Assembly (NCBI RefSeq): GCF_028356935.1 | Contig: NZ_CP102798.1 | Location: 3,224,001-3,288,000, forward strand | Source of the DNA: Lysinibacillus sp. OF-1 | GTDB lineage: Bacteria; Bacillota; Bacilli; Bacillales_A; Planococcaceae | Reading direction: 5' to 3' | DNA length: 64,000 nt | Shown: positions 45,055-53,704 of the stretch, one piece after another | Position numbering within the stretch: the stretch's first letter is position 1 | Layout: every line of letters begins with the position of its first letter | The notes under the pieces: generated by a model | Databases searched by the model: none | Told to the model about the DNA's origin: nothing | The model's input: the letters and a program-made list of their open reading frames with translations, nothing else | Made by a program: the position numbers and the translations under genes

Positions 45055-46081
45055 ATCCTTCACCACTAAATTTTTTCTTCCACTCTTCATAACTCACGAA
45101 CGGAACCACAACACTTGGTGGCTTTACTTGTTTGTACGCTTTATTGAAAGCTTGTTTGTAAGTAAGCCCTAAATCAGACATGTAAGCATCAATACGAGCA
45201 GCCAGTGTTTTTTGGTAGGTATCGTCCATGCAGTCCCTGCCTCGTCGGTATTCAGGTAACTTACCATTCACCATGTAAATCGTGTGGCATCGGCACTGAA
45301 TATCCATTGAAGCGATGCCCCATAGTCTCGGAGCTTTAGACTTCCACTTTCCATAGTGATAATAACCATCCTTATCAGCTTTCTGACCATCTAACTTACG
45401 ATGTGATTTACGGACCCTAGTATCAAGCGAGGACATCCACACCTTAGTTAGCCGTGCTGATTTACTCGCCTGTTCCTCGATAGCTAAATCAACCCTTGAC
45501 CTCACTCTGCCACCCTCTGTACGAGCAACAAGGATGGCTTTTTTTCTTGTCCATCCCATAGCGTTTTCTATTCTAATTGCCATGTCAGTGTAGCTTTCGC
45601 CAGCTTGTAAACTCTGTGCAATCTCGATGTTCAAACGCCTGATAATTTCGTTTCTATGAGCTTCAAATATCTTCGGTAACGTCAGAAACTCAACTGGATT
45701 AGTAATTGCTGCTTGAATCACTTCAATAGATGGTATCTTAAAGCCCATTTCCTCACCTGTAGACTGTTGTAATAGATAAGCCATCAATAAGTATCTCTCA
45801 ATGTAAAGCCGTTCCTCCGACTCTCGTATGAGCTTAATAATAGCTTTGTAATCAGCATTAAGCTGTTGAGCGATCAACTTCATTTCTTGATTAAAGCGAT
45901 TGTACTTATTTACATCAGTCCAGGTAGCTTGACCGTTCTTACCGAACTTTTGATGCACCTTAAGCATTTGATTCAGGATTGACTTAAGGCGCTTATTAAA
46001 TACTTTTTCGATGTCCTTTTCGGCTTTGGATTCAAGCTCATCTAAAATACGATTAATCTCCTGTTGATTCATCGTCATCAT
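45053..46081 (-). CDS. Phage minor head protein (SPP1 gp7 / Mu F-like)
   Basis: 342 residues. The C-terminal half carries the head-morphogenesis pattern (ARTEGGRVRSRVDLAIEEQA, VWMSSLDTRVRKSHRKLDGQ, CRCHTIY). It is found with portals and may accompany DNA ejection. Overlaps the portal gene by 29 bases. Confidence 0.92.
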   Translation of the reverse strand: MMTMNQQEINRILDELESKAEKDIEKVFNKRLKSILNQMLKVHQKFGKNGQATWTDVNKYNRFNQEMKLIAQQLNADYKAIIKLIRESEERLYIERYLLMAYLLQQSTGEEMGFKIPSIEVIQAAITNPVEFLTLPKIFEAHRNEIIRRLNIEIAQSLQAGESYTDMAIRIENAMGWTRKKAILVARTEGGRVRSRVDLAIEEQASKSARLTKVWMSSLDTRVRKSHRKLDGQKADKDGYYHYGKWKSKAPRLWGIASMDIQCRCHTIYMVNGKLPEYRRGRDCMDDTYQKTLAARIDAYMSDLGLTYKQAFNKAYKQVKPPSVVVPFVSYEEWKKKFSGEG

Positions 46082-47465
46082 CCTCGTCTAAGAGCTCTAA
46101 ATCTTTACCATATAATTTTTCATCACGTTCTAATCGCTCTTGTTCCTGAGCCACATCTTTTACCCAAGGATGATTTTCTAAAATGGTCGTTTTAGAAATG
46201 ACGCCTTCGCTATCTCGGGCCATCTGGACAATTTCAGCTTCGTTAGTAAGTAGCAGCTTGTTAAATGTAAACGTAATATCACGTGCATCAAAATTACCTT
46301 TTTTGGCAAGTTCGCAATACGTTTGAATGAACCACATAAATTCACGCAATGAAAGAGTGGCTTTGCGCTCAAACATAGACGCTTTCATGTCCAGTAAAGA
46401 ATATAAATTCTCCAATGCAACACCTGAAGGTGCGTTCCCAATAATGTCTGGCGAAGGGTTAACACCTTGGCCAAATGTATACACATTCTCTTTTAATGTG
46501 TCCGACTGCGTTTTATAGGCTTCAACAGGGACCTCCGCACGAACTGTGTCGATACCGCCCTCTGCATCTATATTGACAGCCTTATACCGTTTTAGATTTG
46601 TCATAAACTCGGCTAAAGACTCACCATCATATCCTCGCAATGCCCAAATTAAAGCCTGCATATCTAAGAGCGTATTTTGCGCATCAGAGACAAGCAGGTC
46701 ATAGTTATCAATATTCTCTTTAATAAAATGTAAATCACTCATCTCTTCGCTGTTATTTAGAAAAGGAATAAACGGAACCTTTCCCCATCCCATCCCCGAA
46801 ATACCCTCAGCGTCCGTAAAATGTGTTGATGGATTCACTTCAACATTTACATCCAGATAAACTTCATCGTCAATCATTTCGTAATAGGTGACCATTTCAT
46901 CATCGTAGACCTCTAATTTGATGATCTCTCCCAATGCATAGAATCGAATACCTGCAGCAAGCTTTTTTCGTTTGCTATAGTCGTAGATTGGGATGAAATT
47001 TTCAGCTGGCACAACCATATAATCAAAATCGCCATCCTCATTTACGAAGGCGTGCAGCCACTCAATACCTTTATTAGAAGCACCTTTGACAATTTCGGTA
47101 ATAGTGTCCTCCCACTGCTCACCTATGATTTCCTCTAGTAACTGTAGTTGCTGCTTGTTATCAGATTTACTACCAAACACCATTGGCTCTCCAACTAAAT
47201 AAGCAACCTTTTGATCCACTAAGATCTTATGAAACCCTGAAGGAATTTTTGAGTTGATAGCGTCTGGATCTTCAACTTTCTTCTCGTCTTGGTATGTGTA
47301 AATCTTGCGCTCGTTGATCTTATTATTGACCCCATAATACTTAACACCTTCAAGCATCTTGCTACTGTCAAACGCGTCATACAGCTCTTTAATAATTTCT
47401 GTTGGTGCAGGTGTATTAGCTTTAACATGTGCAATTAATTCATCAGTGTGCGTTCGATCTAACAT
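46053..47465 (-). CDS. Portal protein (SPP1 gp6 family)
   Basis: 470 residues with the portal-family regions VDQKVAYLVGEPMVFG, IIGEQWEDTITEIVKGASNKGIEWLHAFVNE and SPDIIGNAPSGVALENLYSLLDMKA. Twelve copies form the DNA entry ring at the capsid vertex. The acidic C terminus (DEDDDDE) is unusual but not unknown. It lies between large terminase and minor head protein. Confidence 0.95.
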   Translation of the reverse strand: MLDRTHTDELIAHVKANTPAPTEIIKELYDAFDSSKMLEGVKYYGVNNKINERKIYTYQDEKKVEDPDAINSKIPSGFHKILVDQKVAYLVGEPMVFGSKSDNKQQLQLLEEIIGEQWEDTITEIVKGASNKGIEWLHAFVNEDGDFDYMVVPAENFIPIYDYSKRKKLAAGIRFYALGEIIKLEVYDDEMVTYYEMIDDEVYLDVNVEVNPSTHFTDAEGISGMGWGKVPFIPFLNNSEEMSDLHFIKENIDNYDLLVSDAQNTLLDMQALIWALRGYDGESLAEFMTNLKRYKAVNIDAEGGIDTVRAEVPVEAYKTQSDTLKENVYTFGQGVNPSPDIIGNAPSGVALENLYSLLDMKASMFERKATLSLREFMWFIQTYCELAKKGNFDARDITFTFNKLLLTNEAEIVQMARDSEGVISKTTILENHPWVKDVAQEQERLERDEKLYGKDLELLDEDDDDESTGD

Positions 47466-47477
47466 AGCAACCCTCCT

Positions 47478-48728
47478 TTACTTTAATACGCCCATCGTCG
47501 CTTTCATGTTTTCCATTGCGTAACGTAAGGCATCGATAATATGGTTATTTGCATCGATCGGTTCATTCAGCCAACGTCCCTCTTTATCTTGTTTGAATGT
47601 GTACGTGTTAAATTCCTCGATCGTATTTTCACAAGAAGGGTGAATATAAATTTTATAACCTTGTAAAAGGTTAATACCCTCCATTACAGAGCCTTTGCCT
47701 TTAGCAGCTGCCTTCACGCCGCGAGCCCCCAAATTATTTAGCTCTTTAATCAATCGTTTTTCAGCGTTATCTGCTGTAACTCGAGTACGTAATAGCTCTC
47801 TTTGCTCAAGTATGTTGTAGATATCCTTAGTAAGCATAGCCTTTTCGTAATGCTCGTCATAAATCCATATCTCTTTATTTGCTTTATCTACAGCTGCACT
47901 TACTAATGTTGTTGGGTCATTTGTGAAACCAAAGTCCATACCATGAACAGTTTTTTGCAAGCTTTTAATTTTTTCTAAAGGAGCAAAATCTTTAACCTCA
48001 AAATTATCGAAAATAAGCCCTTCAGCTACGCCCCATTCGCCATCACATACGATTCTAGCTCGTCGTGGATTAGTGCGGTATAAATCTGTGTAGCGAGCTC
48101 TATCAACGTCATCTAACCACTCGTTTACACGGAATGTAGTTGTAGTAGCAAACGTATCCTTTTCTCTTGTTGAAGGATCAAAAAAAACACGCTTCAACCA
48201 ATGGCGTTCTGACCAAGGGTTAAACGTGATTGTAATTTGCTTGAAAAAGTCCTCAGCTTCATAGCTACCTCGGATCGATTCAACAACGGTGCGAAATTTT
48301 TCTTCTGTTTCAATTTGGTACGCTTCCTCAAACCATGCCCAACATAAAATCCCAATCTCTACTGTGATCGATGTAATCTTCAGCTCATCATCTAAACCTC
48401 GAAATAGGATTTTCTGGCCAGTTGGAATGTAGGTTATCTCTGGCAGTGATTCATTGAATTTAAAAAGGTGTGCAACCTTTAACTGGTTACACGCCCATTT
48501 CAAATCAGTATATGTGGATTGTTTATTTGTATTTGAGTAACGGCGGATCACTAGTAAATTTGCCCAAGGGTGTTTCATAATACGGTAAATAAAATTCAAT
48601 GCCGTATTCTTACTTTTTTTACTTCCTCGGGATCCTTTTACAACTCGATAAAACTGCTTATTATGCCAGAAACGATTGTATCCGCCGCCTATCGCTTTTG
48701 CGACATCAACGTGTGGTCGCTTAGTCAT
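47478..48728 (-). CDS. terL: Terminase large subunit (PBSX family)
   Basis: 416 residues. N-terminal ATPase with a glycine-rich Walker A-like loop GSRGSKKSKNTA, Walker B region LCWAWFEEAY, and C-terminal RNase H-like nuclease beginning HGMDFGFTNDPTTLV. It translocates DNA into the prohead and cuts it. Overlaps the small subunit gene by 8 bases. Confidence 0.96.
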   Translation of the reverse strand: MTKRPHVDVAKAIGGGYNRFWHNKQFYRVVKGSRGSKKSKNTALNFIYRIMKHPWANLLVIRRYSNTNKQSTYTDLKWACNQLKVAHLFKFNESLPEITYIPTGQKILFRGLDDELKITSITVEIGILCWAWFEEAYQIETEEKFRTVVESIRGSYEAEDFFKQITITFNPWSERHWLKRVFFDPSTREKDTFATTTTFRVNEWLDDVDRARYTDLYRTNPRRARIVCDGEWGVAEGLIFDNFEVKDFAPLEKIKSLQKTVHGMDFGFTNDPTTLVSAAVDKANKEIWIYDEHYEKAMLTKDIYNILEQRELLRTRVTADNAEKRLIKELNNLGARGVKAAAKGKGSVMEGINLLQGYKIYIHPSCENTIEEFNTYTFKQDKEGRWLNEPIDANNHIIDALRYAMENMKATMGVLK

Positions 48729-49161
48729 CTTCTGGCACGTTATCCACGAATACTGGCGTTACAACAGCCGTAATGTCCTGCTTGTCAATCCACATGCGGT
48801 ATCGCTTGCCAAGAAGCTCTGCGGCCTTGATCCGGTCCTTTGCAGATACATCGATATCGTCAATCGTTTGAGCTCCTTCACCAATACCTCGAAGCGTTTC
48901 TTCTGTGTGCTCTCCGCGCATTACTGCTGTCAAATATTCCATGACTTCTTGCTGATCTGCTACACGTTCTGATTTTAGTTCTTCAAGGCGATTGTCTATA
49001 TAGGCTTTTATGCCGACATTTGCCAACAATTTGTATGATTGACCTCTTGCATAAGTTTTGCTATATCCAGCTTGTAGTGCTGCTTCTTCTGCATTTCCTA
49101 ATTCAATATAATTATCTGCAAACGCTTGTTGCTTCAGGTTTAATTTCTTTACTTTCCCAAT
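48721..49161 (-). CDS. terS: Terminase small subunit, apparent ATT start
   Basis: 146 residues when read from ATT 49161. The in-frame sequence upstream of the first conventional start (TTG 49029) reads GKVKKLNLKQQAFADNYIELG and ALQAGYSKTYARG, the normal DNA-binding N terminus of the family, and an in-frame TAA closes the frame just before. GGGGTGAT lies 7 bases before the ATT, and no ATG, GTG or TTG is available in frame. The protein recognises the packaging site for TerL. The rare start (as in infC) could limit expression. Confidence 0.85.
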   Translation of the reverse strand: MGKVKKLNLKQQAFADNYIELGNAEEAALQAGYSKTYARGQSYKLLANVGIKAYIDNRLEELKSERVADQQEVMEYLTAVMRGEHTEETLRGIGEGAQTIDDIDVSAKDRIKAAELLGKRYRMWIDKQDITAVVTPVFVDNVPEDD

Positions 49162-49198
49162 GGCATCACCCCATTATGCTAGTTGCTTTTACAAAATA

Positions 49199-49285
49199 AT
49201 AAAAAGCCACGCTAAATTGCACTGAACCCCCAAAAGTTAGAGCAAAAATCTAAAGTTTGGGGTTCACTACAAAAAAAACGTGACT
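49199..49285 (-). terminator. Terminator of the cargo operon with a nested palindrome
   Basis: An outer stem AAGTCACG / CGTGGCTT (minus strand, about 49,207-49,285) is followed by TTTTTATTATTTT. Its loop contains a second palindrome, TGAACCCC ... GGGGTTCA (49223-49266), of a type often seen at insertion-sequence ends and as dispersed hairpins in Bacillaceae. Confidence 0.65.
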
Positions 49286-49294
49286 TAATAACAC

Positions 49295-50008
49295 CTATCG
49301 GTTTCTTTTTCTTCTTCTCTTTGGCCGTATATTTTTTCTATCATTATTATTTTCTGTCGAAATACTTTCTTTTGAACTTTCAATTTTTGCAATCGCTGAA
49401 GTAGTGGCATTTGTAACAAATACTTGAAATAAATTATATACATAACTTTTTACTTCTATTATAAAATTCACAAGTATAATCACATATATACTTATCAATA
49501 CTGCCGCAATAATTTCATTTATTTTAGTAGTGAATAATTGACTTTCCCAATCTGGTGGCAAATATTTAAAAATAATTAATATAATAAAATTACCTATAAT
49601 TAAAATCAAATATGTGCATATAACTCCAAAAAAGTACAAATTATAGGAGGCAAATTTCGATACGTTTTCCCGTTCACTTACTACAGTTAGCATCGTGTTA
49701 ATTGTATTTTCATTAGTTAACGCTTGAAATATTGCATAACCCGTTATTAGTACTGCAAAAATAGGTATCATCACAGCATTAAAATTTACTGTTAAATCTG
49801 AAATAATCGTTAAAGCTGCTGTTTCTTTAAAAGCAAGAGTATATAAAATATAAAAGCATAAAACAAACAAAAAGATAAGGAAAAAAATCCTTTTGTAAGA
49901 TAACTTAAAATTAGCTTTTACGCTTTTTTTGTAAAGTGCAGTAGATCCTAGCTTTTTTAATTCCAATAAACTCAAGGTATTATTAATTAATTTGTCCTTG
50001 TTATTCAT
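49295..50008 (-). CDS. Multi-pass membrane protein, second gene of the cargo operon
   Basis: 237 residues from ATG 50008 (AAAGGTGG upstream; the upstream ATG at 50017 is inside that site). Four hydrophobic helices (about 43-63, 74-104, 126-150, 165-188), charged N terminus, and a basic C-terminal tail ending RPKRRRKRNR that is presumably cytoplasmic. No family recognised. Encoded 21 bases after the 312-residue protein and not part of known phage structural or replication sets. Confidence 0.7.
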   Translation of the reverse strand: MNNKDKLINNTLSLLELKKLGSTALYKKSVKANFKLSYKRIFFLIFLFVLCFYILYTLAFKETAALTIISDLTVNFNAVMIPIFAVLITGYAIFQALTNENTINTMLTVVSERENVSKFASYNLYFFGVICTYLILIIGNFIILIIFKYLPPDWESQLFTTKINEIIAAVLISIYVIILVNFIIEVKSYVYNLFQVFVTNATTSAIAKIESSKESISTENNNDRKNIRPKRRRKRNR

Positions 50009-50029
50009 TAATACCACCTTTATCTATTT

Positions 50030-50968
50030 TTATTTAAAAAGTTTTTTATAATACTCCTCTAACTTTCCATAGACTCTATTATATATAGTCTTGTTTTCTT
50101 CACTTAATTCATTGAATTCAGGTTTGTTTATTACTTTACCTGTAATGGTATCTATGTTTTTACCAAACGATTCTGTTTCTTCTACTTGTATATTCATTAC
50201 TTCTGTAAAAGATCCGTCCTTTAATGTTCCAGATGTTCCATTTTTATATTCTACCTTAATTGTCGGTTTCATTAAACCTTTTGTGTCTTCAATCACTTTC
50301 GCTACATTTTCCTTTTCTGTTGGCGTATTGAAACTAACCGCACCTGTTTTACTTCCTAAACTTTTGAGTGCTGTTGTTAAATGCTCTACTGTTTCATTAT
50401 CCATAATATCCCCATTTAACGGATAAAATCTTAATGTAACATTTTTTATTTTTTTTACCTTCTTTAATTCCTCTAATATCGCTCCTTGGAACGGAATTGC
50501 TACTACATTAAGGAGAACCTGTGGAATCTTTTCTTCCTCCGGTAAGTTCGTGTTTTTTACACTAATGAAGCTTTTCAAAACATCTCTTGCTAAACTTGAA
50601 AAATTCGCTAGGGTAGGGCTTCCTTTTTGGTTTTTAACTAGAACCATTCTGTGGTTTTGTAAATTAATTACAAAATAAGAATATGGTGCTGAGGGATAAC
50701 TTTCATCAGTTTTAACTAGCTCTCCATTAATGTATTGAGATTTAATCTCCAAAACCGTTCTTTTAACGATTAATCCCGCTAGTGCATATTCCCCTTTAAC
50801 ATTTGTTAATTTCACATTTTCAAAAAAGAATGACTTGGGTTTACCTTGTATCTCTTGGCTGAATGCTGGAAGAATCACATCAAAAAAATGATTTAACATA
50901 GGTTCATTGTTTTTTCCAAAGGTGCAGTTAAAATTTGCTATAAATGCTTGTTTAGTTTCTGTTGTCAT
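50030..50968 (-). CDS. 312-residue soluble protein of unknown function, first gene of the cargo operon
   Basis: A mixed alpha/beta protein without membrane segments. Features include YFVINLQNHRMVLVKNQKG near residue 100, VTLRFYPLNGD near 195 and a KTGAVSFNTPTEKENVAKVIEDTKG region. The layout loosely recalls DUF4747-type proteins of some defence loci, but I cannot confirm this. A strong promoter (51005-51032), AGGGGG ribosome site and terminators on both sides make this a self-contained unit, so it is probably expressed in the lysogen. Confidence 0.68.
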   Translation of the reverse strand: MTTETKQAFIANFNCTFGKNNEPMLNHFFDVILPAFSQEIQGKPKSFFFENVKLTNVKGEYALAGLIVKRTVLEIKSQYINGELVKTDESYPSAPYSYFVINLQNHRMVLVKNQKGSPTLANFSSLARDVLKSFISVKNTNLPEEEKIPQVLLNVVAIPFQGAILEELKKVKKIKNVTLRFYPLNGDIMDNETVEHLTTALKSLGSKTGAVSFNTPTEKENVAKVIEDTKGLMKPTIKVEYKNGTSGTLKDGSFTEVMNIQVEETESFGKNIDTITGKVINKPEFNELSEENKTIYNRVYGKLEEYYKKLFK

Positions 50969-51004
50969 GCTTAGTCCCCCTGATTATCGACAATTTTATA
51001 CAAA

Positions 51005-51032
51005 ATTATACTAGATATTCCAAAGGAATCAA
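51005..51032 (-). promoter_or_regulatory. SigmaA promoter for the 312/237-residue cargo operon
   Basis: On the minus strand TTGATT (51027-51032), a 16-base spacer and TATAAT (51005-51010) precede the 50968 start by about 36 bases. Confidence 0.75.
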
Positions 51033-51102
51033 CCAAATGCACCACAGAACTTATGTTCCCATTCTAACATATTGTAATTGTATAGTAAACTGTAAGCTAA
51101 AA

Positions 51103-51133
51103 AAAGCACTGACCAAGGGGAGATCAGTGCTTT
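51103..51133. terminator. Bidirectional terminator upstream of the cargo operon
   Basis: A 10-bp stem AAAGCACTGA / TCAGTGCTTT with A run before and T run after lies between the ArpU-like gene and the cargo operon promoter. Confidence 0.9.
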
Positions 51134-51200
51134 TCATAAATTGTCGATACTATCATATTAACACGGTCATATTGCCCTCGTGAATGTCCCAAAATTGCCC

Positions 51201-51713
51201 TTACTCAATTTTTAGACCATAGATGCCAAAAAGAAGGACAGAAAGTCGAGATGCAGCAGCATCAATCAGTTTATAAACCGATCTTTCGTTAATCTCATAT
51301 TCCTCTGCCAGCTTAGAAATCGACTCGCCGTCAATGAATCTTTTTTGTAAGATGTCGTAATGCTTGCTGCCATCTTGTTCGCAAATTTGTTTCATAGTTT
51401 CAAGTGCGTTGTCTAAATGGTTTAACATCTCAATTGTTCGACCTTTTGACATGCGGATAGAAGAAACAATGTCCCTTTCGTTCAATACTAACTGGTGAAT
51501 CGGTATATCCTCTTCATCATTTATCATATCGTTCACGATTTCTTCTTCGACATATATTTGGAAGTTCGTATAATGTTTCAGTAACAACTTGGTGTTATGC
51601 AACCGTTTATCCTTTTCACGTTCCAGCTCTTCTTCCTTCTGGGCATTAAACACTTCGATAGCTTTTAAGGTTGCGATTTGTGTTACCTCTTCGATTAATT
51701 TAGCTTGTTTCAT
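51201..51713 (-). CDS. ArpU-like phage late transcription regulator
   Basis: 170 residues: helical N-terminal region and a C-terminal sigma-region-4/ArpU-like HTH (LQKRFIDGESISKLAEEYEINERSVYKLIDAAASRL). ArpU proteins turn on late structural genes from a site near the terminase genes. It is the last gene of the early module, just before the packaging module. Confidence 0.85.
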   Translation of the reverse strand: MKQAKLIEEVTQIATLKAIEVFNAQKEEELEREKDKRLHNTKLLLKHYTNFQIYVEEEIVNDMINDEEDIPIHQLVLNERDIVSSIRMSKGRTIEMLNHLDNALETMKQICEQDGSKHYDILQKRFIDGESISKLAEEYEINERSVYKLIDAAASRLSVLLFGIYGLKIE

Positions 51714-51725
51714 TGCCTCACCTCT

Positions 51726-53102
51726 TTATTCTGCTTTAACTTTCTCTATCCTTGCTTTAAGGGCATTCATTAGATGATCTTGTGTACTCGATTTATCTAA
51801 AAGTGCAGAAATAACATCCTCGTCCACGCCTCCTGAAACAGTTAAGTGGTGAATGATTACTTTTTCTGTTTGCCCTTGTCGGTGTAAACGTTTATTGGCT
51901 TGCTGATACAATTCCAGGCTCCAATTTAGGCCGAACCATACAACATGATTCCCTCCCTGTTGTAAGTTAAGGCCATACGCTGCAGAAGCAGGATGTGCCA
52001 ACAAAATATCAATTTGGCGATTGTTCCAATCTGTCTCATCTTGTGGCGTCTTCAACTCTCTTACTTTTAAACCGGTTTTGCTAAGTGCTTTCAGGATCCG
52101 GTCCTTGTCATGTTGAAAGTTATAAAAGACAAGTGCCGGTTTACCGTTTAGTCCTTCGATTAACTCGTTAAAGGCTTCAATTTTACATTCATGAACGTCA
52201 ACAATTTTTCGATCTTCATCATAAACAGCTCCGTTACAAAGTTGTAGTAGTTTATTAGTCAAAACAGCTGCCGATCCTGCATCTATTGTTGATTCATCGA
52301 TTTCTAGTAACATTTCCTTCTCTAACTTCTCATACGCCTTTTGTGCTTTGCTATCCAGCATTACCGGAATTGTGTTATATGTAATGTCCGGCAATTCAAG
52401 ATAATCCTCAGCTTTCATGGAAACGCATATATCGCCTATTAAATTTTGTATCGCATCCTCTCCACCGGCTTTAGGTGCGTATGAAAATACTCGATCTCTT
52501 GTACGTTGATCCGGTTCAAAATATCTTTCTCTGAAACCTGTGATATTTTTCCCTAAGCGTTGGCCACCATCCAGTAAATAAATTTGTGCCCATATATCTA
52601 ACATGCCGTTTGGTGCTGGCGTACCTGTCAGACCGACTATACGTTGAATGTGTGGCCTTACATTCTTCAAAGCTTTAAAACGTTTAGCGTTATGGTTTTT
52701 AAAGCTTGAAAACTCGTCTACCACCACCATGTCGAATGGCCAAGCTTGCCTATAGTAATCTACTAACCACGGAATATTTTCACGGTTAATAATATAAATA
52801 TCTGCAGGTGTATTTAAAGCTCGCATCCGTTTTGTTGCAGATCCTAAAACTGTTGAAATTCGTAGCAGCTGCAAATGGTCCCACTTAGACGCTTCTTTTG
52901 ACCAAGTACTTTCAGCAACCTTCTTTGGTGCAATGACTAATACCTTGTGTATGGCAAAACGGTTATACTTTAAATCGTTAATAGCTGTTAAAGTGATTAC
53001 AGTTTTGCCTAATCCCATATCAAGAAGCAATCCAAGTGCTGGCGTATTTAGCACTCTATTAATGCAATACTTTTGGTAGCTATGCGGCACAAACTTTGTC
53101 AT
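51726..53102 (-). CDS. SNF2-family DNA helicase
   Basis: 458 residues: Walker A LLLDMGLGKTVITL, DEFS-type motif II (VVVDEFSSFKNH), motif III GLTGTPAPNG, and a C-terminal helicase domain with QQANKRLHRQGQ (motif VI). Common in Gram-positive siphophage replication modules next to VRR-NUC genes. Probably remodels DNA-protein complexes during replication or recombination. Confidence 0.95.
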   Translation of the reverse strand: MTKFVPHSYQKYCINRVLNTPALGLLLDMGLGKTVITLTAINDLKYNRFAIHKVLVIAPKKVAESTWSKEASKWDHLQLLRISTVLGSATKRMRALNTPADIYIINRENIPWLVDYYRQAWPFDMVVVDEFSSFKNHNAKRFKALKNVRPHIQRIVGLTGTPAPNGMLDIWAQIYLLDGGQRLGKNITGFRERYFEPDQRTRDRVFSYAPKAGGEDAIQNLIGDICVSMKAEDYLELPDITYNTIPVMLDSKAQKAYEKLEKEMLLEIDESTIDAGSAAVLTNKLLQLCNGAVYDEDRKIVDVHECKIEAFNELIEGLNGKPALVFYNFQHDKDRILKALSKTGLKVRELKTPQDETDWNNRQIDILLAHPASAAYGLNLQQGGNHVVWFGLNWSLELYQQANKRLHRQGQTEKVIIHHLTVSGGVDEDVISALLDKSSTQDHLMNALKARIEKVKAE

Positions 53103-53104
53103 GC

Positions 53105-53395
53105 TTACATCACATCCTGAATAAATCCGTTTACAGCTTCCTTGCTGTCTAATACATAAACTTGTTGGCCAAGCAGTGCTAATTTTCGATGCTGTGCTAA
53201 TTGTAAGGCCGTTGGCTTTTTACCTGACGCTTTCAACTCTACTAAATGCACTCGGCCATTTGGTAAAAAGATAATCCTATCCGGTACACCAGCATTGCCT
53301 GGTGATTCCCATTTATAAGCCTTGCCACCGATTTTCTTTATCTCATTTCGTAAATGTGTTTCTATATCTCTTTCTCTCAAAATATTAGCCTCCAA
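53105..53395 (-). CDS. VRR-NUC domain nuclease
   Basis: 96 residues, the stand-alone phage form. Catalytic pattern GNAGVPDRIIF, HLVELKASG and a downstream Gln (PTALQLAQH) fits the PD-(D/E)XK fold. It acts on branched DNA in replication or recombination and is paired with the SNF2 helicase 2 bases downstream. Confidence 0.95.
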   Translation of the reverse strand: MEANILRERDIETHLRNEIKKIGGKAYKWESPGNAGVPDRIIFLPNGRVHLVELKASGKKPTALQLAQHRKLALLGQQVYVLDSKEAVNGFIQDVM

Positions 53396-53704
53396 TTCTT
53401 TGTCTACCTTGTTTACTTTCTTTTGCTATTTTCACCTATATATATAATTAGGCTATTTAGGCATAACGTATATACGCCTAATCCACCTAATATGCCTAAT
53501 ATTGAATATAGTTATATTTAAGGTATACAAGGTATACTAATACTAATAAATGCTTATTCATCAATGGTTTTTACGTATACTTTGCTGTATACTTTCTAAC
53601 AATTCCAAAGTATACAGGTATACATTTCACAAATTTTAGGTAAGTATACAAAATAGCCAAAGTATACGCATGTTTAAGATGGAAAGTATACAAAAATCGA
53701 CCAT
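53396..53704. other. 309-base non-coding region rich in iteron-like repeats (candidate phage origin)
   Basis: There is no gene here. Nine GTATAC palindromes occur between 53523 and 53691, many as AAGTATACA or GGTATAC. An inverted set of TTAGGC (53448, 53457) and GCCTAA (53476, 53494) precedes them. AT-rich and located beside the VirE-type helicase gene, it is a good candidate for a replication origin or a regulatory array. Confidence 0.65.
53523..53691. repeat. Array of nine GTATAC palindromes
   Basis: GTATAC starts at 53523, 53532, 53575, 53587, 53610, 53618, 53644, 53662 and 53686. Several share flanks (AAAGTATAC, AGTATACAAA, TATACTTT). By chance a hexamer should appear far less than once in 169 bases, even allowing for AT richness. 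Confidence 0.9.

Noticed and set aside
46178..46372. Minus-strand 64-codon frame inside the portal gene
   Set aside because: It is an alternate frame of a well-supported portal gene.
49295..50968. Kiwa (KwaA/KwaB) identity for the membrane/soluble pair
   Set aside because: Only the layout is similar; I see no sequence signature of KwaB (DUF4868) or KwaA, so no name is given.
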